NCBI RefSeq assembly: GCF_900105985.1
Contig: NZ_FNUB01000005.1
Location: forward strand, 1,612,001-1,676,000
Source: Tenacibaculum sp. MAR_2010_89
GTDB lineage: Bacteria; Bacteroidota; Bacteroidia; Flavobacteriales; Flavobacteriaceae
Direction: 5' to 3'
DNA length: 64,000 nucleotides
Shown: one piece after another, positions 56,147 through 63,309 of the stretch
How the letters are laid out: the number at the start of each line of letters is the position of its first letter
Position numbering within the stretch: the first letter of the stretch is position 1
Translations under genes and position numbers: made by a program
Notes under the pieces: model-generated
The model's database searches: none
The model's input: the letters and a program-made list of their open reading frames with translations, nothing else
What the model was told of the DNA's origin: nothing

Positions 56147-57634
56147 TTAATTAATAATAATTTTAGTATTAGTTTTTCCTTTGTTAGTTACAATACTAAT
56201 AAAGTAGATCCCTTTGGATAAATTATTTACATCAATAATTTGATTAGTTGTTGTTAAAATTAATTTTCCTATACTATTATAAACAGTAACTTTTTTTAAT
56301 TGTAGTTTTTCTTTTAACTCTATAGTAAGCTTATTAGTTACTGGATTAGGATATAGTTTTGTAGTTGATTCAATAATTTCATTTGTAGATAAAACTCCAG
56401 ATAAATTAAAAACACGTACATGTCCTAAATGATTATCATAACCATTATTATCAGGGCCTCCTATGGCTAACACACTTCCATCAGATGATAAACTAACACT
56501 AGTTCCTAATAAGTTATTTGTTACTCTTCCATTAATGTCAATACCCGTTTGGGTCCATACATTATTTATGTTTTTATAAATACGTGCATGCCCTGAATGA
56601 ATTAAAGTTTTTGAAGAGGTATTCATAGGACCTCCAATGGCTATAATATTTCCGTCAGAAGATAAACTTACGCTTCTTCCGAATTGATCACTTTCAGCTT
56701 CACCTTTAATATCAGTACCTATTTGTTCCCAAATACCACTATTATTTTGGTATATGGATACATAATCTAAGTGAGTAAAACCTGAGTTATGATGAATACT
56801 TCCAATTGCTATAATATTTCCATTTTCCGACAAACTTAAAGAAGACAAGCTTTTGCGAGAATTTGTAAAGTTTCCTGCTAACTCTGTGTTAATATCAGAA
56901 CCTATTTGAGTCCAAGTATTATTGTTATTTTGAAAAATACGAACATTACTTGAATTGGTATTATCCCTATTGTTATTAGCAATAGCTAGAATATTTCCAT
57001 TAGAAGATAAATTTAAATTTACCCCAAACTCATCTCCTGATTTGATTCCATGGATATCAGTACCTATTTGAACCCAAACACCATTTTTATTTTGATAAAC
57101 ACGAACTAGACCAGAATTAGTGCCATTTGTATCATTATTTGGAGCTCCAATAGCAACTATGTTTCCATCAGAAGATAAACTAATGCTTGTTCCTAAGAGA
57201 TCTCCAGCTTCAACTCCATTAAAGCCTTGACCTATTTGAGTCCAAACACCATTTTTATTTTGATAAACGCGAGCATGACCAGAATTATCTCCATTTGTAT
57301 CCTTATAAGGAATTCCAATAGCAATAGTATTTCCATTAGATGATAAGCTTACACTTTTACCAAAGCTTTCAAATGATGTTTCTCCATCAATATCAGATCC
57401 TATTTGTTCCCAAATTCCTTTATTGTTCCTATATATACGAACATGACCTGAATTAGTACCATTTGTGTTATTATTAGGACCTCCAATAGCAATGATGTTT
57501 CCATCAGATGATAAACTTACACTCATTCCAAATTCATCTTTTGCAGCTTCACCATTAATATCTTTACCTATTTGAGTTTGAGAATAGAATATACTTGATG
57601 TTAATAATGTGATAAAAAGTAACTTTTTCTTCAT
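56147..57634 (-). CDS. secreted seven-repeat beta-propeller protein with T9SS sorting domain
   Basis: The 495-residue protein has a signal peptide (about 1-19, SIFYSQT), then seven repeats of about 55-60 residues with the core FGxSVSLSSDGNIIAIGGP (for example near residues 35, 92, 148). These suggest a seven-bladed FG-GAP-like propeller. The C-terminal domain (LYPNPVTNKLTIELKE...VYNSIGKLI...GIYFISIVTNKGKTNTKIIIN) is a type A T9SS sorting domain, so it should be sent to the cell surface or medium. Role might be binding a ligand or carbohydrate. It is isolated at the start of the accessory region. Confidence 0.88.
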   Translation of the reverse strand: MKKKLLFITLLTSSIFYSQTQIGKDINGEAAKDEFGMSVSLSSDGNIIAIGGPNNNTNGTNSGHVRIYRNNKGIWEQIGSDIDGETSFESFGKSVSLSSNGNTIAIGIPYKDTNGDNSGHARVYQNKNGVWTQIGQGFNGVEAGDLLGTSISLSSDGNIVAIGAPNNDTNGTNSGLVRVYQNKNGVWVQIGTDIHGIKSGDEFGVNLNLSSNGNILAIANNNRDNTNSSNVRIFQNNNNTWTQIGSDINTELAGNFTNSRKSLSSLSLSENGNIIAIGSIHHNSGFTHLDYVSIYQNNSGIWEQIGTDIKGEAESDQFGRSVSLSSDGNIIAIGGPMNTSSKTLIHSGHARIYKNINNVWTQTGIDINGRVTNNLLGTSVSLSSDGSVLAIGGPDNNGYDNHLGHVRVFNLSGVLSTNEIIESTTKLYPNPVTNKLTIELKEKLQLKKVTVYNSIGKLILTTTNQIIDVNNLSKGIYFISIVTNKGKTNTKIIIN

Positions 57635-57954
57635 TTTTCATTTGGATGTAAACATCAAATCTACAACTAAAAAATAAAATTAGCAATATGCTGTAATAGT
57701 GCTTGTTAAGCTTTTAAAAATAATAAAAATTAGATTAGAATAAATCAAATAAAAAAAATCACTAACTAAAAATTAAGCTTTAATTAAATTCAATTACTAA
57801 ATAAATAAGTTGATAAATTTCGATTAAGTTAAAAAGCACAGATTTGTAGAAGTTATTTAAGCCAAATCATTTCTGAAAAGTTAATAAAACCAACAGAACC
57901 TTGATTGATTAATGTTTTTTCAGAGTTAGTTTTTATAAACAAACATTTTATTAA
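57635..57954. other. gene-free stretch between the propeller gene and the IS110 flank
   Basis: About 320 bases of AT-rich DNA. I see no frame, hairpin or RNA gene that I can support. It must hold the promoter of the propeller gene. Confidence 0.4.
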
Positions 57955-58004
57955 ACTTATAGAAGTACTTTGGTTAAAAATTAGTTGTTTTTACCACAGT
58001 TCTT
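57955..58004 (+). repeat. remnant of an IS110 right end, flanking the intact element
   Basis: This stretch matches the right end of the intact IS110 element at 59161-59222. It contains ACTTATAGAAGTACTTTG, codes for the same end of the transposase (TYRSTLVKN, stop), and ends TTTTTACCACAGTTCTT (57988-58004). Compared with the right end it has a deletion of about 12 bases. No more transposase sequence precedes it, so it is a 50-base remnant of another copy. Confidence 0.75.
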
Positions 58005-58218
58005 CTTAAGTTTACAAAGTAGTAAATTTAAGTACTAAACCAGAAAGCACAAAAGAGAGGATTAAGATTATTATACATGCAGAGACTATAGATCTCGACA
58101 ACATTGAAAATCCCCTCTCTTTTCTACTCAGATTCCGTACAGTTCTATGAGGCTTTTTAGACCTCGCTTTTAAGTAGTTGAAACTAGTGTAGATTGTCCT
58201 TTCAATAAAACTTTTCTT
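58005..58218 (+). ncRNA. candidate IS110 bridge RNA region
   Basis: IS110 elements are known to encode a bridge RNA in the noncoding end next to the transposase. Here 214 bases upstream of the transposase fold well: AAAAGAGAGGATT (58051-58063) pairs with AATCCCCTCTCTTTT (58109-58123, two-base bulge), and GAGG/CCTC (58149-58152 and 58162-58165) form a second stem. Between the two stems ACAGTTCT (58139-58146) is identical to the sequence at both element ends (57996-58003, 59214-59221). That match is what a guide segment would show. Confidence 0.5.
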
Positions 58219-59190
58219 ATGTATAAAGATATTAAATATTTTGGAATAGATATAAGTAAATCAGTTTTTGATGTTACGGATTCAGATGGTAATTATTGGC
58301 AGTTTAAAAATAGTTTTTCAGGGTTTAACAAGTTTGTTAAATTGTTAACTGTTACGAGTCATTGTGTGATGGAAGCAACAGGGTATTACCATTATAAGTT
58401 AGCCTATTATTTAGTAGAAAAAGGAATAAAAGTATCTGTAGAAAACCCACTATCGGTAAAACGTTTTATTCAAATGAAACTCTCAAAAATAAAAACAGAT
58501 AAGAGTGATTCAAAATTAATCTGTGAGTACGGGAAACAGGTAGACTTAAAGTTATGGTGTGGACAATCAAAAGAACAACAAGAATGTCTTCAAATAACAA
58601 GATTGCTTAGTGTTTATACAAAACAGAGCACTATGCTAAAAAACAAAATACATGGGGAAGAAGTTTTAGGTATTCCAAGCAATTCAGTTTTACGTTCTAT
58701 AGTACGCAGTTTAAAACACCTTAAAAAAGAGATAAAAGTTTTAGAAGAGAAATTGTTAATACTACTAAAAAAGGAACATCAAGATCTATTAACCCGTTTG
58801 GAAACGATTCCAGGAATAGGGAAGAAAACAGCTATAATGTTAGTCGTTTTGACAGATGGATTTGAACGTTTTGCCAGTGGTAGTGAATTATGTTCTTATT
58901 CAGGCTTAACTCCAATAATTCGACAAAGTGGAAGTAGTGTAAAAGGACGAGCAAGAATTAGTAAAATAGGAAATGTAAAACTTCGAAATCTATTATTCAT
59001 GTGTAGTTTTAATGCTTGTAAATATAATAAGAGTTGCAGAGAGCTTTATCAACGAATAGTAGCCAAAGGAAAGAGTAAGAAACTTGCCTTAATAGCCGTT
59101 TGTAATAAGCTATTAAAACAAGCATTTGCAATTGCAAAATCAGGATTAATATATGATGAAACTTATAGAAGTACTTTGATAAAAAATTAA
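58219..59190 (+). CDS. IS110-family transposase
   Basis: The 323-residue recombinase has the RuvC-like DEDD domain: Asp-11 in FGIDISKS, Glu-52 in VMEATGYYHY, and Asp-94 and Asp-97 in KTDKSDSKLI. The C-terminal Tnp domain with LETIPGIGKKTAIMLV follows, with the catalytic Ser near residue 237 in IIRQSGSSVKGRARISKIGN. All parts are intact, so it may be active. IS110 recombinases use a bridge RNA to choose donor and target. Confidence 0.95.
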   Translation: MYKDIKYFGIDISKSVFDVTDSDGNYWQFKNSFSGFNKFVKLLTVTSHCVMEATGYYHYKLAYYLVEKGIKVSVENPLSVKRFIQMKLSKIKTDKSDSKLICEYGKQVDLKLWCGQSKEQQECLQITRLLSVYTKQSTMLKNKIHGEEVLGIPSNSVLRSIVRSLKHLKKEIKVLEEKLLILLKKEHQDLLTRLETIPGIGKKTAIMLVVLTDGFERFASGSELCSYSGLTPIIRQSGSSVKGRARISKIGNVKLRNLLFMCSFNACKYNKSCRELYQRIVAKGKSKKLALIAVCNKLLKQAFAIAKSGLIYDETYRSTLIKN

Positions 59191-59240
59191 ACAAAAATTA
59201 GTTGCTTTTTACCACAGTTCTTTGTTGTAAGGCGTTATTT

Positions 59241-59824
59241 TTAGTTAAATATTTCTCTAAACTCCTTTATTTTCGATTTTTCACTCAATTCAGTTCCTAA
59301 CTGATTCACTAATTTTTCCCATTTTTTCCAGTTTTCTGAATTCGGATTATTTAATTCAAATTTTATAGTTGCATTTCTTGAATAAATTAAATATTTATAT
59401 GTTATTCCATCTAATGTTATTCCTGGGTTTGTTTTAAAAAGATCAAAGTTATTAAAACCTTTAATTTATCTTTAAAATCAGATTTTCGGTTTTCTAAAAA
59501 TAGATTTTCAATATTAGCATTTTTGTCAACTGTAAATATTCCTTGAATAATTTTTCCTGGATTATTGTAATTTCTAAAATGTGTTTCGTTGAATTTTAGA
59601 GAAAAAATCCAACACCAACCAACGAAAGATTTTGAGACATTAACTAACCAACAATAATCAATTTCTTTTTTATTTTCTCTCCAGTTTTTTTTCTCTCTAA
59701 TTGTTATATTTCCAGGTCTTAAATCTGGAATATTTAATTTTTCACAAAGAGATTTCTCAACCTTTTGAATAAATTCAAGATTTCTGATTTCATCTTTAAT
59801 TATTATATCATTTCTATCGTTCAT
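59241..59824 (-). pseudogene. frameshifted hypothetical gene of the cassette region
   Basis: The 135-residue frame (59417-59824, MNDRNDIIIKDEIRNLEF) ends early, but another frame continues the protein from about 59465: FNNFDLFKTNPGITLDG, then YKYLIYSRNATIKFELNNP and WKKWEKLVNQLGTELSEKS, to a stop at 59241. The join needs one missing base in the A-run near 59466 (AAATTAAAG). The full product would have about 194 residues. I do not know the family. It could be a sequencing error or a recent mutation, as the rest is intact. Confidence 0.65.
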
Positions 59825-59833
59825 TCTAATGAC

Positions 59834-60027
59834 TTACGTTTAGTATAAGAAACGTAGGGCAGGTGATAAGCACTATCGTTTCGGTTTATTAATTAGCTAA
59901 ATATAAATATTTTGCTTTTATCTTTTCTACTATAAACGCCAAATTTTATATTTAGCGGACTTTATAAATATTCACAGACCTTTTGGTTAAACCACAAATG
60001 CCCTATGTTTTTTATACACTGTTAGCC
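59834..60027. repeat. attC-like palindrome a
   Basis: Outer arms AGTATAAGAAACGTAGGGCA (59842-59861) and TGCCCTATGTTTTTTATACA (59999-60018) pair at 17 of 20 positions. An inner perfect 12-base pair GCTAAATATAAA (59896-59907) and TTTATATTTAGC (59945-59956) nests within. The left end has ACGTTT and the right end TATACACTGTTAGCC, motifs shared with palindromes b, c and d. Confidence 0.6.
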
Positions 60028-60038
60028 ATCTGGATTTT

Positions 60039-60617
60039 TCATCGTAATATTTCAGTCAGATAAACAATTCCGAAAATCCAACCCAAATACAATACAGTAT
60101 AAGTCAATGAATAAATTGCTGAAATTCCGATATCTCCTTTCGTTTCTGTTGATTTTGAAAACACAAATTTTAAAGCTCGAAAAAACACCCAATAAAGCAT
60201 TGCTAAAATTATAAAAATCGAAATCCAAAAAAATGCCTCCAGCAAAATCAGAAGAAGGAAGATTAAAATAGTCATTCCAATCCAGAGTAGAATCGACATT
60301 ATTAATCCACCAATTCCGTCTCCAACTTCTATACTTGGCAAATCAGGTGCAGTTCCAGATTGTGCAATAAAATCTCCAGTCTTAAATTCTCTAAATTTTG
60401 GAAAATTGTCTTTTAATCCAATTCCTTTGTAAAGACCATAAGTCATAAACAAGAAAAGTGCTGTTCCAATTATAGATAACGATAAATATAAATTCGACGT
60501 TACATTTCGGTTATAATTTTCGCCAGTTAGATAAACAGTCTGAATTGTAATTCCGATTACAAGTAACGAAACTATAAAGACGGATTTTCCTTTTAAATAT
60601 TCCTTTTTATTTTTCAA
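60039..60617 (-). CDS. membrane protein of unknown function, TTG start
   Basis: The 192-residue protein has about four membrane helices (near 14-33, 46-62, 105-140 and 170-190) around a Gly-rich cytoplasmic loop (GTAPDLPSIEVGDGIGG). The start is TTG at 60617 (LKNKKEYLKGKS), because a stop lies five codons upstream and no early ATG exists. I do not recognise the family. Codon use is richer in C and G than in the flanking chromosome, which suggests an origin elsewhere. It lies between two palindromes of the cassette-like array. Confidence 0.6.
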   Translation of the reverse strand: MKNKKEYLKGKSVFIVSLLVIGITIQTVYLTGENYNRNVTSNLYLSLSIIGTALFLFMTYGLYKGIGLKDNFPKFREFKTGDFIAQSGTAPDLPSIEVGDGIGGLIMSILLWIGMTILIFLLLILLEAFFWISIFIILAMLYWVFFRALKFVFSKSTETKGDIGISAIYSLTYTVLYLGWIFGIVYLTEILR

Positions 60618-60638
60618 TCTGGTTTTTTTTCAGCTTGT

Positions 60639-60700
60639 GGCTAACGTTTTGGCTATGCGCTGTGTCCCGAAGGACATTGCGTATAGGTGTTGTTGTGTAT
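60639..60700. repeat. attC-like palindrome b
   Basis: CTATGCGCTGTGTCC (60653-60667) and GGACATTGCGTATAG (60672-60686) pair with 14 of 15 bases (two G-T pairs) around a CGAA loop. The left side is preceded by GGCTAACGTTTTGGCTATG and the right side is followed by GTGTTGTTGTG, matching the ends of a, c and d. Confidence 0.6.
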
Positions 60701-60717
60701 CGTATTTCTATTTTCGG

Positions 60718-61542
60718 TTAGTGACATTGCAAAGTGAATTCAATTCTCCCTGATTTTTCATCATAAAACACATAAATCAAACCGACATCTCCCCACATAA
60801 GTCCTGCATTGTCTTCTGAGTCAATTTGAAATAAAAGTCTCATTGGGTTTCCTTCATTGTCTTTCGGTGTTGATTCTCCTTGACCCCATTTTGGATAACC
60901 TCCTAATTGACTTTGATAATCCTGCTCTTCTATTAATTTGGTCACGATTTGGTCATAACTATCCCAAGGTTCATCTTCGTTTAAAACACACGATAATTTG
61001 GACGCATTATTTCCAAACAAATCAACTCCTTCCCAGTCCGGTAATGTTTTAGTCTGTTTAAATTCTATTTTGCAAAATTTTGATTTTTCTACTGGTTTAG
61101 CAATAAATTCAGTTTTTCCTTTCTCAACTTGTTTATAGGTTTTTACTAACCAACCATTATCGTTAGTCTCCCATGGAAACTCTTCCCAGTCGTAGAAAAA
61201 TTGAACTAGTTCTATGCTTTTAGGCAACTCCAGTCCAGGTGTATTGAAAACTTGAAAAATGAACTCCAAATGTTTTCCGTTTTTACCTTTAGGCCATTCT
61301 TCGCCTTTTTCAAAATAAGGATTCCCTCCAAAGTGAGATTCTAATTGAGAATTTTCTGGTGGTCTTGAGGCAGGTTGAATTTCGAGTTTGGTTGTTTGTC
61401 TTATTAATGGTTTAACCAAATTTTCTAAATCTGAAAAGGATTCTAAATTCAATTCATTTAGTTCTTTTCGATATTTATCAAAATGCGATTCAGTTGTAGG
61501 TTTGTCAATTTTACCACTAAATATTTTTTTCCAAAAGCTCAT
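60718..61542 (-). CDS. DUF1963 (YwqG-like) family protein
   Basis: The 274-residue soluble protein has the DUF1963 landmarks: SHFGGNPYFEKGEEWPKGKNGKHLEFIFQV in the N-terminal half and SQLGGYPKWGQGESTPKDNEGNPMRLLFQIDSE in the C-terminal half, followed by GLMWGDVGLIYVF. No reaction is known. The N-terminus is unusually charged. Base composition is higher in G and C than the chromosome around it. It is flanked by palindromes b and c, the usual place for a cassette gene. Confidence 0.85.
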   Translation of the reverse strand: MSFWKKIFSGKIDKPTTESHFDKYRKELNELNLESFSDLENLVKPLIRQTTKLEIQPASRPPENSQLESHFGGNPYFEKGEEWPKGKNGKHLEFIFQVFNTPGLELPKSIELVQFFYDWEEFPWETNDNGWLVKTYKQVEKGKTEFIAKPVEKSKFCKIEFKQTKTLPDWEGVDLFGNNASKLSCVLNEDEPWDSYDQIVTKLIEEQDYQSQLGGYPKWGQGESTPKDNEGNPMRLLFQIDSEDNAGLMWGDVGLIYVFYDEKSGRIEFTLQCH

Positions 61543-61569
61543 TCTTTATGTTCAGTTTTTATATGGTAC

Positions 61570-61700
61570 ACAACGTGTTTGTGTATGATTTTTTTGCGGG
61601 AAAAGGACGCGAGTACTTTTCCGTTGTTTCGGAAAGATAATTAATAAGATTGAATTTCCGGTGAGGAAATTCGGCCGCAATTAATTATACGCTTTGTTGT
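61570..61700. repeat. attC-like palindrome c
   Basis: The ends are ACAACGTGTTTGTGTATG (from 61570) and TTATACGCTTTGTTGT (to 61700). GTGTATGATTTTTTTGCGG (61581-61599) pairs with CCGCAATTAATTATACGC (61675-61692) with some mismatches. Inside is a perfect hairpin GAATTTCC/GGAAATTC (61652-61659 and 61665-61672). The right end overlaps the 3' end of the next gene by about 16 bases. Confidence 0.6.
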
Positions 61701-62173
61701 ATGTTGTTTAATTCAGAGTAAATTTTATTTATATTAATTTCCTTATTCTTATGTCCAGCAGTAGAGATTTTAATTTTCGAATAATTATCAGATATCCAAA
61801 AATAGTTTTCAAGCGAAAACCAAGAAACAGGCATATGTCTGATATTAGAGATCCTTATTTCTTTAAAATTCATAACAGTTTCAGTCCCTTTTATTGATGG
61901 TCTTATGTGATTTATAATAATTTTTCCATTCTCATTGTCTAAAGAAATTCTCTCCAAGTGATTTCTATAATTATGTTTTAGAAATTCGAATAATTTTAAT
62001 ATCACAAAGATTAATATAAAAATCAATATCTCATTTATATTGGGTTTTGTCCAGGTCAAAATAGATATAAACAAACTAAATATTAAAACAGAGATAATAG
62101 CATTAATAAATATATCTTTAATTAATCTATTTGTGTCAATTTTTGCTATATAATTTTCAAATAGTGTTTTCAT
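61685..62173 (-). CDS. small membrane protein of unknown function
   Basis: From the ATG at 62173 (MKTLFENYIAKIDTN) the 162-residue protein has two membrane helices (about residues 22-40 and 46-62) and a C-terminal beta-rich cytoplasmic domain (NGKIIINHIRPSIKGTETVMNFKEIRISNIRHMPVSW). I do not know the family. The stop lies within palindrome c, and palindrome d starts 12 bases before the ATG. The longer frame begins with a TTG inside palindrome d and is rejected. Confidence 0.6.
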   Translation of the reverse strand: MKTLFENYIAKIDTNRLIKDIFINAIISVLIFSLFISILTWTKPNINEILIFILIFVILKLFEFLKHNYRNHLERISLDNENGKIIINHIRPSIKGTETVMNFKEIRISNIRHMPVSWFSLENYFWISDNYSKIKISTAGHKNKEININKIYSELNNIQQSV

Positions 62174-62184
62174 AGAAATTACAT

Positions 62185-62312
62185 ACAACGTTTACTGTAT
62201 GGTTAGTGGCATGTTAAAATAACCAAACTTTCAGTTAATCACTAATTTTGTTAAAAAGGAAACACTTTTGATTTTATCAATTGATAGCCATTAATTATAC
62301 AGATTGTTAGGC
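62185..62312. repeat. attC-like palindrome d
   Basis: ACTGTATGGTTAGTGGC (62194-62210) pairs with GCCATTAATTATACAGA (62287-62303) at 13 of 17 positions. The left end is ACAACGTTT (from 62185) and the right end GATTGTTAGGC (to 62312). On the minus strand the right end reads GCCTAAC, which fits the attC RYYYAAC core exactly. Confidence 0.6.
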
Positions 62313-62319
62313 ACTGGTT

Positions 62320-63267
62320 TTATTTCTTTTCTAACTTCTCTAATCTTTTTTGTAATTCAAGAAGTATTTTATTTTGCAATTTTAATTCTTCAATTTCTTT
62401 TTGTTGTTGGATTGTATAAAGTGTTAATTCCTCAATTTTTTGTAATAATTTCGAGTCCATTTTCCCTAAAAATATTCCGTTCTTTTCCACGTCTTTAGCA
62501 CTTGGAATATCTTTTAAATGACCTTTTTCTTTGATGTGTTTTTCTACTTCTTTAAGTGTTGGTAATTTATAATCATCATAAAACACAAAATCAGACCAAC
62601 CGGTTTCTACTTTAATTTCTTTTGCTCTTATGTTTCCATTAACAGCTAATTTCCAGATTCCAGGAGTTGTAGTACCAATACCAATATTTCGTGTAGAAAA
62701 ATTAGTATATATAGCGATGTGATTTGTGTTTTGTGTATTCAGGGGTAAATTTCCTCCACTATATCCAGCGCTTATACCAAATCCGTCAGATAGATTAACT
62801 AAATCTGCATATGAACCTCCTCCTGTTGATAATTTTCTTCCAATTCTAATTCCAGTCATTAAGTTTGAAGTTTCATTAGAATGAAATCGACTAATATATT
62901 TATTGTCACTATATACAGAGAGTTTCATATCTGGATTTGTTGTTCCAATTCCAACAGATCCCTGATGATTAATCGTCAAACGATATTGATTTGTACCATC
63001 TCTTTGGTAAACCCCAAATTTACCTGAAGTCCCAAAATGTCCAATACTCCATATTCTGTTGCCGATAGTAGCATTTGTACTTTCAAAGTCCATCCATGTT
63101 CCGTTAGTACTGGTAAATCTCATTAACTGATTGCTAGGTGAGCTAATATGTAATTTAAAAATAGGATTTGTTATTCCTATTCCAACTTTATCTCCTGTAT
63201 CACTAACTTGTCCCATAATTAAATTGCTTATCCCAATCAATGCAATTAATAAAATTCTTTTTCTCAT
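62320..63267 (-). CDS. exported tail-fibre-like protein with coiled-coil end
   Basis: The 315-residue protein has a signal peptide (about 1-19, SNLIMGQ) and several copies of the motif VGIGTTNP (at about 28, 100 and 200), as in Bacteroidota tail-fibre-like repeats. The C-terminal part, GWSDFVFYDDYKLPTLKEVEKHIKEKGHLKDIP, is followed by a coiled coil of Glu/Leu heptads (ELTLYTIQQQKEIEELKLQ). Such proteins form trimers on the cell surface. No phage genes are near. It ends 8 bases from palindrome d, and may belong to the same array. Confidence 0.75.
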   Translation of the reverse strand: MRKRILLIALIGISNLIMGQVSDTGDKVGIGITNPIFKLHISSPSNQLMRFTSTNGTWMDFESTNATIGNRIWSIGHFGTSGKFGVYQRDGTNQYRLTINHQGSVGIGTTNPDMKLSVYSDNKYISRFHSNETSNLMTGIRIGRKLSTGGGSYADLVNLSDGFGISAGYSGGNLPLNTQNTNHIAIYTNFSTRNIGIGTTTPGIWKLAVNGNIRAKEIKVETGWSDFVFYDDYKLPTLKEVEKHIKEKGHLKDIPSAKDVEKNGIFLGKMDSKLLQKIEELTLYTIQQQKEIEELKLQNKILLELQKRLEKLEKK

Positions 63268-63309
63268 TATAATTTTGATTTATAGTTATTTATGTTAAAT
63301 TTTTGTGCT

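Larger units (their letters stand above)
58002..59221 (+). mobile_element. IS110-family insertion sequence
   Basis: The element lies between two copies of TTTTTACCACAGTTCTT (57988-58004 and 59206-59222), 1218 bases apart. IS110 elements make no long target duplication and have only a short core; CT in each copy (58002-58003 and 59220-59221) is a plausible core. It contains a noncoding left part (58005-58218) and one transposase gene, the usual IS110 layout. Exact ends are inferred. Confidence 0.65.

Noticed and set aside
56147..57634. Regular 170-180-base repeats, at first sight a tandem DNA repeat array
   Set aside because: They are in frame and encode the blades of one propeller protein, so they are protein repeats.
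62320..63267. Tail-fibre-like protein as a sign of a prophage
   Set aside because: It has a signal peptide and no capsid, terminase, integrase or lysis genes are nearby. Such proteins are common on flavobacterial cell surfaces.
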